From Coffea arabica (Eukaryota > Streptophyta > Magnoliopsida > Gentianales > Rubiaceae): DNA of 64,000 nt. Shown in pieces: positions 1 to 11,494 of the stretch. Below the pieces are notes generated by a model. That model saw only the letters and a list, made by a program, of their open reading frames with translations, searched no databases and had not been told where the DNA came from. Position numbers and translations under genes: made by a program. The stretch spans positions 52,151,001 through 52,215,000 of the forward strand of contig NC_092316.1 in assembly GCF_036785885.1 (NCBI RefSeq). The letters run 5' to 3'. Position 1 is the first letter of the stretch. Each line of letters starts with the position of its first letter.

Positions 1-1065
1 CGGGATGATCGGTTGTAAGGAGCTTGATTTAGAAGTGAAGTATAGCGGTGGATGCAATTGGCTGTAGTTGTGCTGACTACTGAACTTGGTCGATCCACCG
101 TATATTGGTATGACCTTAAAGCTGACAAGAAGACGACGATACATTTATCGATGGATAAGCACAAACATGGTCCAATACGATTCCAGATATAAGTGAGTGA
201 AAGTGAAAGAGCAATTATGCGTAAACTCAGCTGTATACTTTTTTCCAATTATGATAATTTTGAGATAGGTGAAAAATAGAATTAGTAACTTGTCTAGTAG
301 ATACTAAACATGAAATAGTTGCTTTATTTATATGGTAGAACTTTATTGATAGTGATGTATCATAAAGCATGATTACTAGGAATGTAAGTGAACCAAATCT
401 ACTTGAAAGCAACTCGACGACGACGCTCAATTCAGAAGAAACTCGACTCATCTTGATTTTATCGAACTTGAGTTCAAGCTACTCAAGTAGCAAATCAAGT
501 CGAGTTCGAGTTCCAAGATTACAAGTTCGATTACTTTTGAGCCTAATAGAGGATTATAAAATGAAATATATTGTATATATTTTTTGAATTTATAAAATTA
601 CTCATGATACGTGGCCCTTCTAAAAAACCCAATGCCCTTAACCTTCTCCTATCTGTCACCATCTCATCTTTTTCACACTTCTTTCTCCCTGATGTTAATT
701 CATCGAAACAATGTCCTCTCCTTCTTCTTGGGACTCTTTCTCCCTTCTATCTGGTGTTTGACCGTTTCTCTCTTCCCCTCTCCTTCATGCTCTGTCTTCT
801 TCTTTAATCTATTCCACATTTTTCATCTTTTCTAGACTCTAAAGCTATCGCAAGGGAGATAAAGGCATACCCGTAAACGCATCCACCAATTTCATCGGGT
901 GGGAGACTCTGGATTTAGACCTTACAAGACTCTAACCAATATTTCATTCCTCTTACCAGCATCGTGGATAATTGTCACCCAATAAGATTATTGTAGCAGT
1001 ACTACTGGTTCATTTTTAGCTAGTCTTTTTATTAGTATATGTTTAGTAACAAGATCATCTGGGGA
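1..1065. other. Gene-free left edge, AT-rich
   Basis: No coding region is supported. Bases about 411-545 are rich in ctcga/tcgag motifs in both orientations and resemble the cgag-rich MITE family seen at 7151-7624, probably a decayed member. Bases 620-835 are pyrimidine-rich, so the open frames there are compositional. Confidence 0.5.
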
Positions 1066-1430
1066 CCTCATGATGAGCTCGATTGATAGTTTCATTCACG
1101 TGGAATACTGCTTTAGCACAGCAGTTGATCAGGAATCAAAGGCATAGACTCAAATAGAGTTGGTGCAATAATCTGATCAATCCCAGGATTCTGACTGTTA
1201 AAAGAAGTGAAGAAACGTACTGCATTTTCTTTCCCGACTTTGAGTTGGAGGTGCAGCACTAATCCTGGTGGGATCACAAACTCTTCACCAGAAAGATCAC
1301 AACTTAAGTAATTTCCACTACAAAACATTCACCGTTGATACCCAGCCAACTGAAAGTCTCCCCTCCATGACGAGGGATGACTCGGTTGACGGAGGAACTC
1401 GATGCGATTCATTGACATCCCTACGTTGAG
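1066..1430 (-). pseudogene. Germin-like protein pseudogene, C-terminal half
   Basis: Read on the minus strand, this matches the second half of the intact germin-like gene at 7786-8472. It begins at the equivalent of residues LNxxGMSMNR, passes a degraded metal box 1 in which the HxH pair is lost, then gives EEFVIPPGLV, FNSQNPGI and PLIPD, and ends near the KTIIDLIKS region. The frame is broken several times and box 2 carries an extra residue between V and H, so no functional cupin can be made. It starts exactly where the N-terminal fragment at 10869-11185 stops. The two are probably halves of one gene separated by about 9.4 kb. Confidence 0.85.
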
Positions 1431-4053
1431 ACTGTCGAATATTTAGTTCGCTGCCCCAGTCTTGCAGCCTTCAAAGAATTTTTTTTTTTTTTTTTTGGTT
1501 CTAAGGGGAACTACAAGCCTTAACATAGGAAAGAAGTAATAATAATAATAATAATAATAAAAAAAAGGGTAAAGAAACAAAAAAAAAAAAAAAATCATAG
1601 TAAACCTACTACACAGAAAAACTCCCTGTAATTTCAAAACGCACAACATGATACCCGATACTTTAAACTAAATTATAAAAGTGACGGAATCCTTTAAATT
1701 TGATGGAAATGGACGAAATGACCCGAATGTCCTGATATAATTAAGCAAAAGACAGTTCAAAAAAATCATTTGTTTCATTCTCTAGATAGAGAGAATTGAG
1801 GTTTAAGGGGTAGAACAGGTATGTTTGTTAAAAATTAAGTATAAAAAAATTTTTTTTTAGATTCCAATAAGTCATTTCCGTTAAGTTTAACGAATTCCGT
1901 CGTCTTTACAATTTAGTTCAAAACATGAGATGTCATGTTGTACGTTTTGAAACTACGGGGGCTTTTCAGTGTATTAGGTTTACCCCAGGAGTTGCAGATC
2001 CGCAACGCAGTAATCCTGCACTGGACTTGGATCAGAAGGCAATAATGACACGAGTGAGTGACAAAATTACCAAAGCAGCTAATAACATTGTGGGAGACAA
2101 CAGGCTGACTTCTTAGTTAATTGCTAGTAATATTTATACTAAAAGAAGTAGGCTTGCAAGAGATCAAACAAGGGGATGTATTTAAAGGTGATGTTGGCGG
2201 GTGATCATTCCAATATGATCGGAAAAAATGTTCAAGAAGGAGGCACATCTGGTTCTGAGGTTGGTCAGTTTTTTGCCCAAATATTGAACCTCCTCCTTCA
2301 ACTAAGGCTGTATAAGTTCTGAGCTGGTATACAAATCCAGCCATGCCATGATTTTGTTTTAATTCATTAAGATCCAAAAGGGTTCAGGCTAAGCACTTGA
2401 CTTTGCTGTTAAACAATAATGTATTAGCTACTTAATTATCATTGGGGGACAGTTCGTCGTCATTTTGCATCTTCAAGCACACAACAGTTTATATATGTAT
2501 CTATATATATACCAATGACATATGCCATGACGCTGTCCACTAAGTACTTTCTGATGGCTGCATTTGTTATTTCTTTTTTACTTTGAGGGAAAATTCCGTC
2601 TATATATGTCATAAGAGAACTTCTCCCTCAAGATAGATTTGCTTTAAAAAAGGACATGAAATCATTTTCAAGCTATATATTATTGATCTGATCAGATCAG
2701 ATCAGCAAAGGATTCACTATCACAGCTTTCCACCGTACCGTTTGCCCTCCCGCAACTCCAACATGTTCAGTTACTACTACAAGCCACACCATTTTTTTTT
2801 TTATCACCTCTGACGTCCTTTACCCTACTACTGAACTGAAGGGTCTAAAGAAGACTTATCGCAAATTGGTGACAACCTGCAAGAGCATCATCCATCATCT
2901 GCTAATCGTTTGAGCATGATCAACATCGATTACAATAACGATTGCACCGGACCAGGATTGAGCTCCCCTCTAATGAATAATATAAGCAAAATGAGGAATG
3001 AAGCCTTTGAGGCAAACAACCTTGTACCAAGGCACTTGCAAATAAAAATAATCCCCCTTCAATCAAAGCATCATAAGCACCTGTATGTATGCTAGGAGAT
3101 CTATTAGCAGAAGACTTGTATGTTTTTTTATAAATAAAGAGATCATGAATGAAGAATTTAAGACCATTTCCAATCCTTCAATACAAGACTTTATAATGAT
3201 TCTTTCTTTTTTCTTTTTTTTTCTCAATAGTAACTACTAGTGTTATTTCTTAGTTCATGCTCTAAATTCTAACCCAAAAAAAATTACAAATGATGGTAGC
3301 TATGATCTTCAAACCTATTAGAATGCAAGTGATTTCTATGCACTTGAGCATGTTTGAATTGACCGTGGACTCTTGAGAGAAAGAGCCATAGTCATTATTT
3401 AACTGGCTAATTTAGTGATGAAACTGGCTAGTTTGCCAGATAAAATTGCTGGCTTCATTTGGCAGCAAAATTCGAGTTTTCTATTGCTTTTGTTTTTTTC
3501 TCTAAAGGTTTGCAAGCTAAAGTAAAGTTTGAAGTTTTCTTCTGATCTTGTCCCATATGCTGTCTAATTTATTGACTCTCCCCTTTCTAATAATTGAGCA
3601 TTTGCAATTGCTTTTGTCATGTTGGGTTTGGCTGTGTTGCAGCAATAATACCAGTATGACGTAGTAATTAAAATATTATCTTCTTTTGTCTTGTTGTTGA
3701 GAACGGACTAGAAGAAGCTAGACAAAGCAAATTTCTTGAATATTGGTGCAATAAAAATAAAAATAAAAAGATTGAGTAGAGGGGGTTTTCTTGTTAGTGG
3801 ATTTTTTTTTTTTTAAATCTGAAATAGCCTGCAGTGTCTTTTTTATTTTTTTTATTTTGGACAAGGTGGGCTGCCTTTGTTTTTTTCAGGTCCCTGCTAC
3901 ACCAGTTGGGATCCTCTATGCCACTATTCGGTGCCAGCAGAGGCTAGTTTGTAAATGAGGCGGCCAACTTTTATTAGTATTTTTTTAACAGGGCATGGCG
4001 GCCTCCTTTTTTTTTTTTTTTCTTTTAAATCCATAGTGATTACGGAGTAAAGC
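1431..4053. other. Intergenic stretch without recognised gene
   Basis: Contains poly-T at 1480-1497 followed by a ggttctaagggga motif, a (TAA)n microsatellite near 1537-1560, and AT-rich unique sequence. A short open stretch at 1992-2116 (+) follows a ccccag acceptor-like site and ends in TAG. Its predicted residues (DPQRSNPALDLDQKAI, then VSDKITKAANNIVGDN) look protein-like, but I do not recognise them and see no partner exon. It could be a terminal exon, a gene relic or chance. Confidence 0.4.
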
Positions 4054-4062
4054 AGGAAATGG

Positions 4063-4273
4063 CACTTGGGATCCTCGGTGACATGTTTTCTATGCCAATC
4101 CAATGCCACCAATAGTATTGCGCCAAGTGTCATGTTATTATTTACACTTGTGTTAAACTAAGCCAAATTAAATTATTAGAAAATTAAAGTGTAAACAATA
4201 ACATGACACTTGGCACAATACTATTAGTGGCATTGGATTGGCATAGAAAATATGTCACCGAGGATCCCAAGTG
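4063..4273. mobile_element. Mutator-type MITE with 9-bp target duplication
   Basis: A 211-bp element built of two inverted arms of about 85 bp differing at only a few positions, both starting CACTTGGGATCCTCGGTGAC read inward. It is flanked by the perfect 9-bp direct repeat AGGAAATGG at 4054-4062 and 4274-4282. A 9-bp duplication with long terminal inverted repeats is the hallmark of Mutator-like elements. There is no internal coding capacity, so it is non-autonomous. The high arm identity and intact target duplication suggest a fairly young insertion. Confidence 0.88.
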
Positions 4274-4494
4274 AGGAAATGGAGCTCCAAGTTACCACAT
4301 AGAATCAAGTCTTTAGTTCGTTTAGATAGCATAGGTTACAATATATCCGAGTTTCTAGGATAAGGGAACATTACTCCTTGTTTCCTTACTTATATCGGTT
4401 GTTTGAAGGTCAAGTTTATGTTCCCTTCAATTTCCTACTTTTTTTTAAATTAATAACATAACTGGGCTGGCTGCCAACCCCCGTGTACGTGTTT

Positions 4495-5148
4495 GCAGTG
4501 TTGTTAGACCCGGATCAAACCGGTCGGTTTGACCAGTCCGATTGTGAATTAGTCTTTTTTTTTAACAGATTTGTAGTACAAAACTGTTATGGTCAAAAAT
4601 CGGTTAAATCAGTGATCCAATTTTATTGGTTGATCCGATTCTCAAAATTTTCTTTCTTTTTTTCCCCAAATATAATCTGAATTAGTTAAATTGTAACACT
4701 TTCATTTATTAATAGGAATAAGAAAATGCCACACAATTAGTGTAAATACTAAAAGCACTCGCTTTCTTGAATGATCTCTAAATCAAGATGTTTTCGTCCC
4801 TATAATCTTATCAATTTAGCATCAGTGATTTCAACTTGTATTAATTTGTTTTAATTTTAGTTTTCCAAGTAGTTTTGGAGAATTGACATATTTGGCCATG
4901 AATTTAGATTTTTATATAAAATTATTAGATGCATATTTGATTGCAAGTCTAATATTTTTGAAACATTTTCTATAATTGACGTAATATAACCGAGAATTTA
5001 ATTTCAATATAAAATATAAAATAATTATGACATCATGCCAATATCAGTGAATTTTTTAGAACGATCAGATCGATCCAACCAGTTGACTCTTAATCTAGCA
5101 ATTTAGCCGAATCGTTATCCGATTCGAGTTTAATAACAAATTTTAAAT
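4495..5148. repeat. Possible old transposon remnant with ccggt-rich ends
   Basis: The left edge (cggatcaaaccggtcggttt) and the inverse of the right edge near 5040-5140 share a degenerate gatcxxaccxgttxgacc pattern seen in many plant MITE termini. The interior is AT-rich and non-coding. The left breakpoint of the 10-kb duplication (4929) falls inside it. Terminal identity is low and I find no clear target duplication, so the limits are approximate. Confidence 0.3.
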
Positions 5149-5314
5149 TGGAGTGTTTGGATAGCCAAAATATTTTAAATAATATTTCGCTTGCATCATA
5201 AACACATTTCTCAATCCACTTTTTTATATTCTCAATTATCTTTTTATTTCACATACATCACATCACAAAAGTTCTACGGTAATTATTTCAAATAATACTC
5301 TATCCAACCAATTG
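5149..5314. repeat. MITE-like element with gtgttTGGATA termini
   Basis: The left end reads gagtgtttggatagcc; the right end is the inverse pattern (ctctatccaaccaatt), giving imperfect inverted termini. The interior (cttgcatcataaacacattt, then cacatacatcacatcacaaa) closely matches 27922-28096, so this is a dispersed family and not unique DNA. Non-coding and AT-rich. Confidence 0.6.
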
Positions 5315-6084
5315 CATTTAATAACGTTGCTGATTGTGGATGATTTAATAACAATTTTTCGGCCATCTTGTTGAAGATTGTTAGCTTTTTTTATCTATAA
5401 AGTGGTTTTCCGTGTTGCAACTTAATTGGTTTATCTGCTCTGACCATAAAATTTTTAAGGAGGGGTAGCTTACATAAATAAATGTTGTGTAAAATTATTC
5501 ACAAATAATGCGGAGTCTCTTTTTCTGCTGTGATTTGACGTGCGACGTTGCGAAGGAGCAGAAGTGTGGACCACAAAACATCCAATCAGTTAGGACACAC
5601 AGCAGCCCATGTTGAAAATTCTACCTCCAAATGCTATCATTGCCAGGGAGAGAAGAATGCAAGTGATGCAAGAAGTGGCACAATCCTGGAAGATATTTTA
5701 TGAATCTTAATAAATAATTTTTTAACAAATGTTTTTTTTTTTTTTTTTCGGTTAGAAGGGAGGGTAATTCATTCGGTCATCATTTGACAAAGTTTGCCGT
5801 TAGCTTGCTTGGTGAGATTTCTTGTAAGCAATCCCTTCTTCCTTTGGTTGGTTAGATTAGCCAAAGATGATGTAGAAGCAATTGGGTCCAAATATGTAGA
5901 CCTTTCTTATTTTATGCAATACATACACCGTTACCGTTTGGCAAAGAAAAAAAAATTATAATGTTGCTTGAGGTTCTCACCTCATTAACTTGGTATTTAA
6001 CTGTTTGAATAAGAATAGTTATTTGAATAATAGATTAAAATATTACACAAGAGTTAGGATCAACAACCGTTTGAATTAGCTATT

Positions 6085-6312
6085 TTTTGGGGTGTTTTTG
6101 AAAAATTTTGCTGTAGCAGAATTTTTAGATTATATTTTGGGTTATTTTCAGAAAATATTTTGGGATATTTAAGAGCAAAAGAGTTTCTAGAATATATTTT
6201 AAGATATTTTTAAAATTTTAAAAAAATTTAAACTAATTTTTAGATTACCTTTTAGAGTATTTTTTAAAATTATTTATTGTATTTGAAAAACTAGTTTTTG
6301 AAAAACAAAAGT
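6085..6312 (+). repeat. Dispersed AT-rich repeat (gctgtagcag family)
   Basis: Starts ggggtgtttttgaaaaattt, carries gctgtagcagaatttt and repeated tattttggg/atattt blocks, and ends in ttgaaaaac. The same order of motifs appears at 62134-62365 (+), at 57090-57290 (-) and in the duplicated copy at 16306-16533, so this is an interspersed non-coding family in this genome. The following open frame to 6551 is low-complexity and F/I/L-rich; I do not call it a gene. Confidence 0.6.
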
Positions 6313-7051
6313 CAAAATTTTTGGTATTTATTTTATTTTTACTAATACTTCTATTTTTTAGTTCACGTCAATTTATTAGCAATAAAATTGTATCTCTGGT
6401 TGAATTTTCTTTTGCCTATTTGTGGTTTCTTTTATTTGTGTTTTGTATTCCTATTGGTATCGCGTTTGTCATTTATTTTTCCAAAGTTCTAATAATCACA
6501 TCTAATGAAGAAATTAGCATTTTCTTAGTCGCTATTTTAGAGTTATACTAACATTATTGAAGTGATACTAATCCCCTATACGAATAAAAACTAAGAGTTG
6601 GATTGCTATAAAACGTTTTCACGAAGAGAAATTAAACAAGATTGCTTTGTCGATACTTAGCAGTTATACAAAATGCTAATTGCATAACAAGATTAATTTT
6701 GTATTAATTGTATAGCGTATGCTAATATAAGGAAACTAAGAATTAAATTGATAGATTACATGTTTTACAAAGAGAAATTAAACGAGATTCATTAGTTGAT
6801 TCTTAAAAATGGCAATGATAAACATGTTGATTTTAAAATTAAGACCATATAAATATATATATACATATATATATATATATAAGTTAAGGAAATTTTTGCG
6901 AGACCTAAACCTTTTCATTTTTTTTTTGGGGGGGCGGCTGCCCATGCCCCCGTCCGCAAAATCCCCATCCCTAGGTATGCCTATTGCAGAGACAAAATGA
7001 GTGGGCGCATCTGCATGGTTTTCCGATCCTCCTTTTCAGTCAACTAACAGC

Positions 7052-7136
7052 TGCCGAGCACCGCGCATGGATGTGTCACTGGGTCCCCAACTCTAAGGGC
7101 TAGGGCTGATCTCGATGACACCAGATTTGAAATTAA
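7052..7136. other. 85-bp block present in A, absent from A', cut in A''
   Basis: A' joins base equivalent 7051 directly to 7137 (reads aacagcagttggcc), removing 85 bp without microhomology. A'' begins at the equivalent of 7081, inside this block, and keeps 7081-7136. The block is therefore a two-state marker among the copies and contains one breakpoint of the 19-kb duplication. Confidence 0.9.
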
Positions 7137-7150
7137 AGTTGGCCCAGGAG

Positions 7151-7624
7151 CAGGGCAGTACACGAATCGACTCGTTTGGTTAATATCGAATTCGATCTAA
7201 TTAAGTTGACCTCGAATTTGATTATATATTTTTTTATATTTTATTTTTATATATCAAGCTTGATTATATCGAGTTTGATTATTTATTTTTATTTTTATTT
7301 TACATATATATAATTCGAGTTCAAAAACATTAATTTCGTTGGACTTGCGAGCTCAATTATATATAATTTTTTTATTTTTATTTTAATAGTAAAATTATAA
7401 ATATATTTCTAATATTTTCTTATTTGTTAAGAAGAATTACTATTTTACTTATTAAAATAATTATTTTTTTATTTTTTAAAAAATAAAAATATTATTATTT
7501 ATTATTTTTTAAGTTCGAGGTCGAATTTGACATTTTGAACTCGTCGACCTCGAACTTAAAATTAACTGAAGACTCGACTTGATTAGATCAAAAGTCGATT
7601 CGACTCGACTCGTTTACACCTCTA
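7151..7624. mobile_element. hAT-like MITE in the germin-like gene promoter
   Basis: The left end (cagggcagtacacgaatcga) and the inverse of the right end (agaggtgtaaacgagtcgag) form imperfect inverted termini rich in gactcg. They are flanked by cccaggag (7143-7150) and cctaggag (7625-7632), an 8-bp target duplication with one mismatch, as expected for hAT elements. The interior is very AT-rich and non-coding. The right end lies about 50 bp before the TATA box of the germin-like gene, so it forms much of the proximal promoter. Confidence 0.68.
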
Positions 7625-7676
7625 CCTAGGAGTATTGGTGCCATGCAATGCACGAGGGCTTCTTCTTCAGTTCTTC

Positions 7677-7684
7677 TATAAATA
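7677..7684 (+). promoter_or_regulatory. TATA box of germin-like gene, copy 1
   Basis: TATAAATA lies 102 bp before the ATG at 7786, leaving a 5' leader of roughly 70-80 nt. It is the only good TATA match between the MITE end and the start codon. Confidence 0.75.
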
Positions 7685-7785
7685 CACCGCCATACTCGTT
7701 CCTTGGGACATCAAAGCGTACAAGCTAATTCCTAGCAAGTATACATAACCTAATTACCTTGGGCTACCTACCCTCTAGCTAGCAA

Positions 7786-8472
7786 ATGCAAAACATGGCT
7801 TCCTACAATGTTATTCACCTCGTCATTTGGCTGACATTCTTGTCACTTGTGCAGCTACCAATGCGTTCCCATTGTGCTGATCCTGGTCCATTGCAGGATT
7901 TCTGTGTTGCGGATTTGAACTCCCCGGTGCTTGTCAATGGGTTTCCGTGCAAAAACCCAGCGAATGTAACTTCCAACGACTTCTTCTTTGATGGGCTGCA
8001 AAAACTGGGAACAGTGTTCGATGCCCTCAATGTGAACCTCACCGAAGTAGACGTCTTCGCATTTCCAGCGCTGAACACCTTGGGGATGTCCATGAACCGA
8101 GTTCAATTTCATCCCGGAGGAGAAAACCCGCCTCATATCCACCCTCGTGCTACCGAGTTGTCCCTGGTCACGGAGGGGAAACTGTTTGTGGGATGGGTAT
8201 CAACTGCATATACCCTGAACTGGAAAATTCTGACGGCAGGACAAGTGTTCGTGATTCCTCCAGGCTTAGTGCACTTTCAGCTTAATGTTGGAAAGGGAAA
8301 CGCACTATTTTATGCCTTCTTTAACAGTCAGAATCCAGGGATTTCGAAAATAGCCCCCGCTCTCTTTGCTTCCACGCCTTTGATTCCAGATCCAGTGCTC
8401 ACAACAGCATTCAATGTGAATAAAACTATCATCGACCTCATCAAGTCCAGGGCTTCTGTGCTGATTCCATAA
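7786..8472 (+). CDS. Germin-like protein, copy 1
   Basis: Single-exon gene for a 228-residue secreted cupin. Residues 1-30 are a signal peptide with a hydrophobic core (VIHLVIWLTFLSLV); an alternative start at M4 (MASYN) fits the family equally well. The mature part begins near ADPGPLQDFCVADL. C40 and C55 form the conserved N-terminal disulfide. Metal box 1 (residues 111-131) supplies H117, H119 and E124; box 2 (152-168, GQVFVIPPGLVHFQLN) supplies H163. These are the manganese ligands of germins, so binding is expected. Members of this family act in the cell wall as superoxide dismutase or oxalate oxidase; the exact activity cannot be read here. N-glycosylation sites are NVT at 60, NLT at 84 and NKT at 212. 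An AATAAA signal lies at 8594-8599. All metal ligands are present and the length is typical. Confidence 0.95.
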   Translation: MQNMASYNVIHLVIWLTFLSLVQLPMRSHCADPGPLQDFCVADLNSPVLVNGFPCKNPANVTSNDFFFDGLQKLGTVFDALNVNLTEVDVFAFPALNTLGMSMNRVQFHPGGENPPHIHPRATELSLVTEGKLFVGWVSTAYTLNWKILTAGQVFVIPPGLVHFQLNVGKGNALFYAFFNSQNPGISKIAPALFASTPLIPDPVLTTAFNVNKTIIDLIKSRASVLIP

Positions 8473-8843
8473 GCTCCAAATAATTAATCCCCGTCGCTTC
8501 TTATCATCTACCAAACAAGAATGATACTCTGATATCATTCACCCTAAAGTCTGGTCTTTTCTTTGCAATGTATAAACCATCTGCAGATGGATAAAATAAA
8601 ACATCCGAGGAGTCAGATGTTCCTAGTCATGAAATAATCCTCGTCTCACCACATGAAAAATGTGGATATATTTGTTGTGAAGTTTGTACCTTTTTTCTTT
8701 TTTCTTGAAGTTGAAGATGGATGGAATGAGTGTGCTTTACATCAAAAGGGCATGTGTTACTCTTAATCTTCTTTGCATGAGACCTAACAAGTCACTGCTA
8801 TATAAACTATGTAAAGGATGCTAATATATATTAAGGGTTAATT

Positions 8844-8893
8844 ACATTTACCTCCCCTGAGGTTTGATACATTTACCTCCCCTGAGGTTTGAT
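8844..8893 (+). repeat. Perfect 25-bp tandem pair in a transposon-like edge
   Basis: The unit acatttacctcccctgaggt plus ttgat occurs twice head to tail. It follows ttaagggttaatt, and the downstream text (ccaatcaatccctgtaattt) has the form of a widespread plant transposon terminus. The same pair recurs at 18980-19029 and 38121-38170. No coding function. Confidence 0.7.
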
Positions 8894-9129
8894 CATATTG
8901 CCAATCAATCCCTGTAATTTGTCCAAATAACAGTCTCACCCTTTGAATGATCAAACATTTAACAAAAACCCCCCTTAATGTCGAAAATGCCCTTATTGAG
9001 GCCATATTGCATTAAAAAAAAGAACATATTTTTATTTATTAAACCTTTCATCATATAAAGTATTAAATTAATCCATTACATGTCTTATTTTGTACATATA
9101 TATATTTATATAAATAATTTTTTAAAAAA

Positions 9130-9215
9130 TTCATTGAACCGAGGTTGAACCGATCCGACCGGTTGAACCTCGACCTTTTCACTTCACCGGTTCAATGAAC
9201 GGTCCGATTTTTAAA
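9130..9215. repeat. Palindromic ccggtt-rich transposon remnant
   Basis: Holds a perfect 13-bp stem CGAGGTTGAACCG (9140-9152) against CGGTTGAACCTCG (9160-9172), plus an outer pair cattgaaccg / cggttcaatg. Such nested ccggttgaacc motifs typify terminal parts of plant DNA transposons. Repeated in the other two copies of segment A. Confidence 0.5.
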
Positions 9216-10868
9216 ACATTGAGCAAGAGTGGACATAGTCATAGTATCGACTTGGCACAGCTCTCAAAAATACGTGTACGTGCGGGCGAATGTGATGAAT
9301 GACCTGCACCTGCCAGCCATAATACATAGTTCTACCCTACGGGTTAATGCTATGCTATATAGTACTATATGCATGGCTCCTCCTGGTTTTTCCAATTACT
9401 GGAGCTGGCTATATATGGGTCAAAACTATTTGATAATTAAGTAGAAAGTAAATCAGAAAGGGATGAAAACTATTTCAGATTGTGACTCAGTGATGGAACA
9501 ACATATTTAAGATTTTGGAGTCACGGGGCAAACAGTTTAAAGATTAAGACTGTGAATCCGTGATAATTAATAATGAGGTTTTTGATTGTGACAGAGCAAC
9601 AGAAGTGGAATTGAAACCAATACTCTGATTAAGACCATACAAAAGTAAAATTTTCATTTAATTTCAAGGTGTGACCATATCCTTTTTTACCACTACGTAC
9701 CAGGATTAATTAGTTGTCACAGTACTCATTAGTTTGCCTTCCGCTTCTACCTTTCCCTTCTAAGGAAGGAAACACATTCTTGTTGAAGTTGATCAGCCCT
9801 CACTATTAATTGCATGATCAGGAGGCACTGATCAAGACACAGGTGAACGAAGTTTACAAATTTTGTGGTGTGCTATATATATATATATATATATATATAT
9901 CAAACAAGAAGGGAAAAGGTAATTGACGAGTAGATGCTGATATATAGTTTATGGGGGTCGATATAGAAGTTTTATTCTTGGAGGGGATGAATGAAATATC
10001 TGATTTGTGTCATTGACTATGGAAGCTATGAATGACAATGGGACATTAATTAGCAGCCCCCTCAGTCTATATAGTACGTATTAATTATCCGGGACTATCA
10101 CTATTGGCGAAGAACTTGTCCTTTTCACAAATTGTTGTGGTATATATATATGATCAATTTTCTTTTGCTATGCTGCCGATTCGTGGTTCTTCTCAATTCT
10201 TCATGTCTTTGTCAGTCCTCTGCCATACCTCACTCTAAGAAGAATATAAAGAAAGAAAAGAAAAAGGAGTACTACAAATGTCGCGACTGACGATCAGCAG
10301 CCTTCTAATCTTCAGAAAAAAGACAAAAGTTTCCTTCTCGTTCTTACTTCTTGCTCTCTCTATGTCAATAACTATGGAGTTAACCTCCACCAGATGGTAC
10401 TGACTGTAGCTTCTTTCTCTTTGTTTTTTTTAACCAGTTTGACGAGTATAATTTATGTACATGCTCTCATCTTATTCCTACACCTCGGATACCATTTTCT
10501 ACACTTCTTCACAAGATTATGTATGTGCATATATATATATATATATATATATTTGGTGCTGACGGAATTGCACACACTGCAAGAGAAAGCTTATTCTATC
10601 ATTTTTTTTTTTTTTAAACGTCACTATTTTGTATATGGCTAATACTTGATATTACAAGAGAGAAGCTTATAGTAATACATGTATTTTCATTTATTGGGAA
10701 GGGATATGATTATTTTAAATTTAACTAATCATTACCTTCGTTAATAAATGAAGATACGTGTGGAGGAAGTGATGATGGTCATCTTGGACATGAATAGTAG
10801 GATTATTATCTAACTTGTATATAAGATAAGAAAAAGCCAATTTACTGTAGCAACCCGTCTTGGACTTG
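9216..10868. other. Non-coding spacer with AT microsatellites
   Basis: No gene is supported between the germin-like gene and the germin pseudogene fragment. (TA)n runs lie at 9874-9899 and about 10530-10551, with a poly-T run near 10600-10615. Small open frames here are interrupted by these repeats and resemble no protein family I know. Confidence 0.5.
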
Positions 10869-11185
10869 GAGGCCTGGGAACGAAAGCACATTCACCTGAG
10901 TGAGAATCACTTCACTTTGAGAGAATTGAAGATTGCTCCCCTTAATTTCCTTGAGACCATCGCTGAAGAAGTCGTCTGAAGTTGTTACATGAGCAGGGTT
11001 TTTGCAGGGAAAGCCATTTACGTGCAAAGGAGATTTCAGATCAGCAATAATGCAGAAATCCTGCAATGGACCAGGCTCAGCACAATGGGAAGGCAATGGC
11101 ATGGTAGCTGGCTGGCTAGCAGAACTGATGACAAAACTGCACAGGACAAAATCAGATGAATATTAACATCGCAGGAAGAAGCCAT
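10869..11185 (-). pseudogene. Germin-like pseudogene, N-terminal half, copy 1
   Basis: The minus strand gives a germin signal peptide (MASSCDVNIHLILSCAVLSS), one frame change near QLP, then PSHCAEPGPLQDFC, the conserved cysteine segment VNGFPCKNPA, DDFFSDGL and finally VLSFPGL. After that the homology stops; the metal-binding cupin core is missing. The middle contains extra residues relative to the intact paralogue (IKGSNLQFSQSE). Transcription direction is opposite to the intact gene 2.4 kb away. The end point matches the start of the C-terminal fragment at 1066-1430. Confidence 0.88.
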
Positions 11186-11494
11186 GCATATGTGCTCAAA
11201 TTTGCTAAGGAAGCCACCGAATGATATATAGCTTCGTAGTTTGCCAGACAAATTAGACTTAAAGTTGTGTGCTTATCGAGCAGTCTGATGTTTCGCTTGC
11301 CTGTGCATGGGGAAGGCACGACTAGTTCCTTGTTGACGGCAGTATTAGTGATTAATTTGCTGCCAACCTACTCCGTATGATACAAAATGACAATGCTTAA
11401 AATGAAGGAAGCTTTTAGAAAGCTATGTAGGGAAGGAAGTTAGAAAAGGTATAAAATGAAGATATATTTCAGAGATTATTAGTTCAAATTTCCT

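Noticed and set aside
3900-3960. Partial match to the end of the MITE at 4063 (ttgggatcctctatgccact)
   Set aside because: Too short and too interrupted to call a second element.
6321-6551. 76-codon hydrophobic open frame, repeated at 16542-16772
   Set aside because: F/L/I-rich translation of T-rich DNA beside a dispersed repeat; no start context, no homologue recognised.
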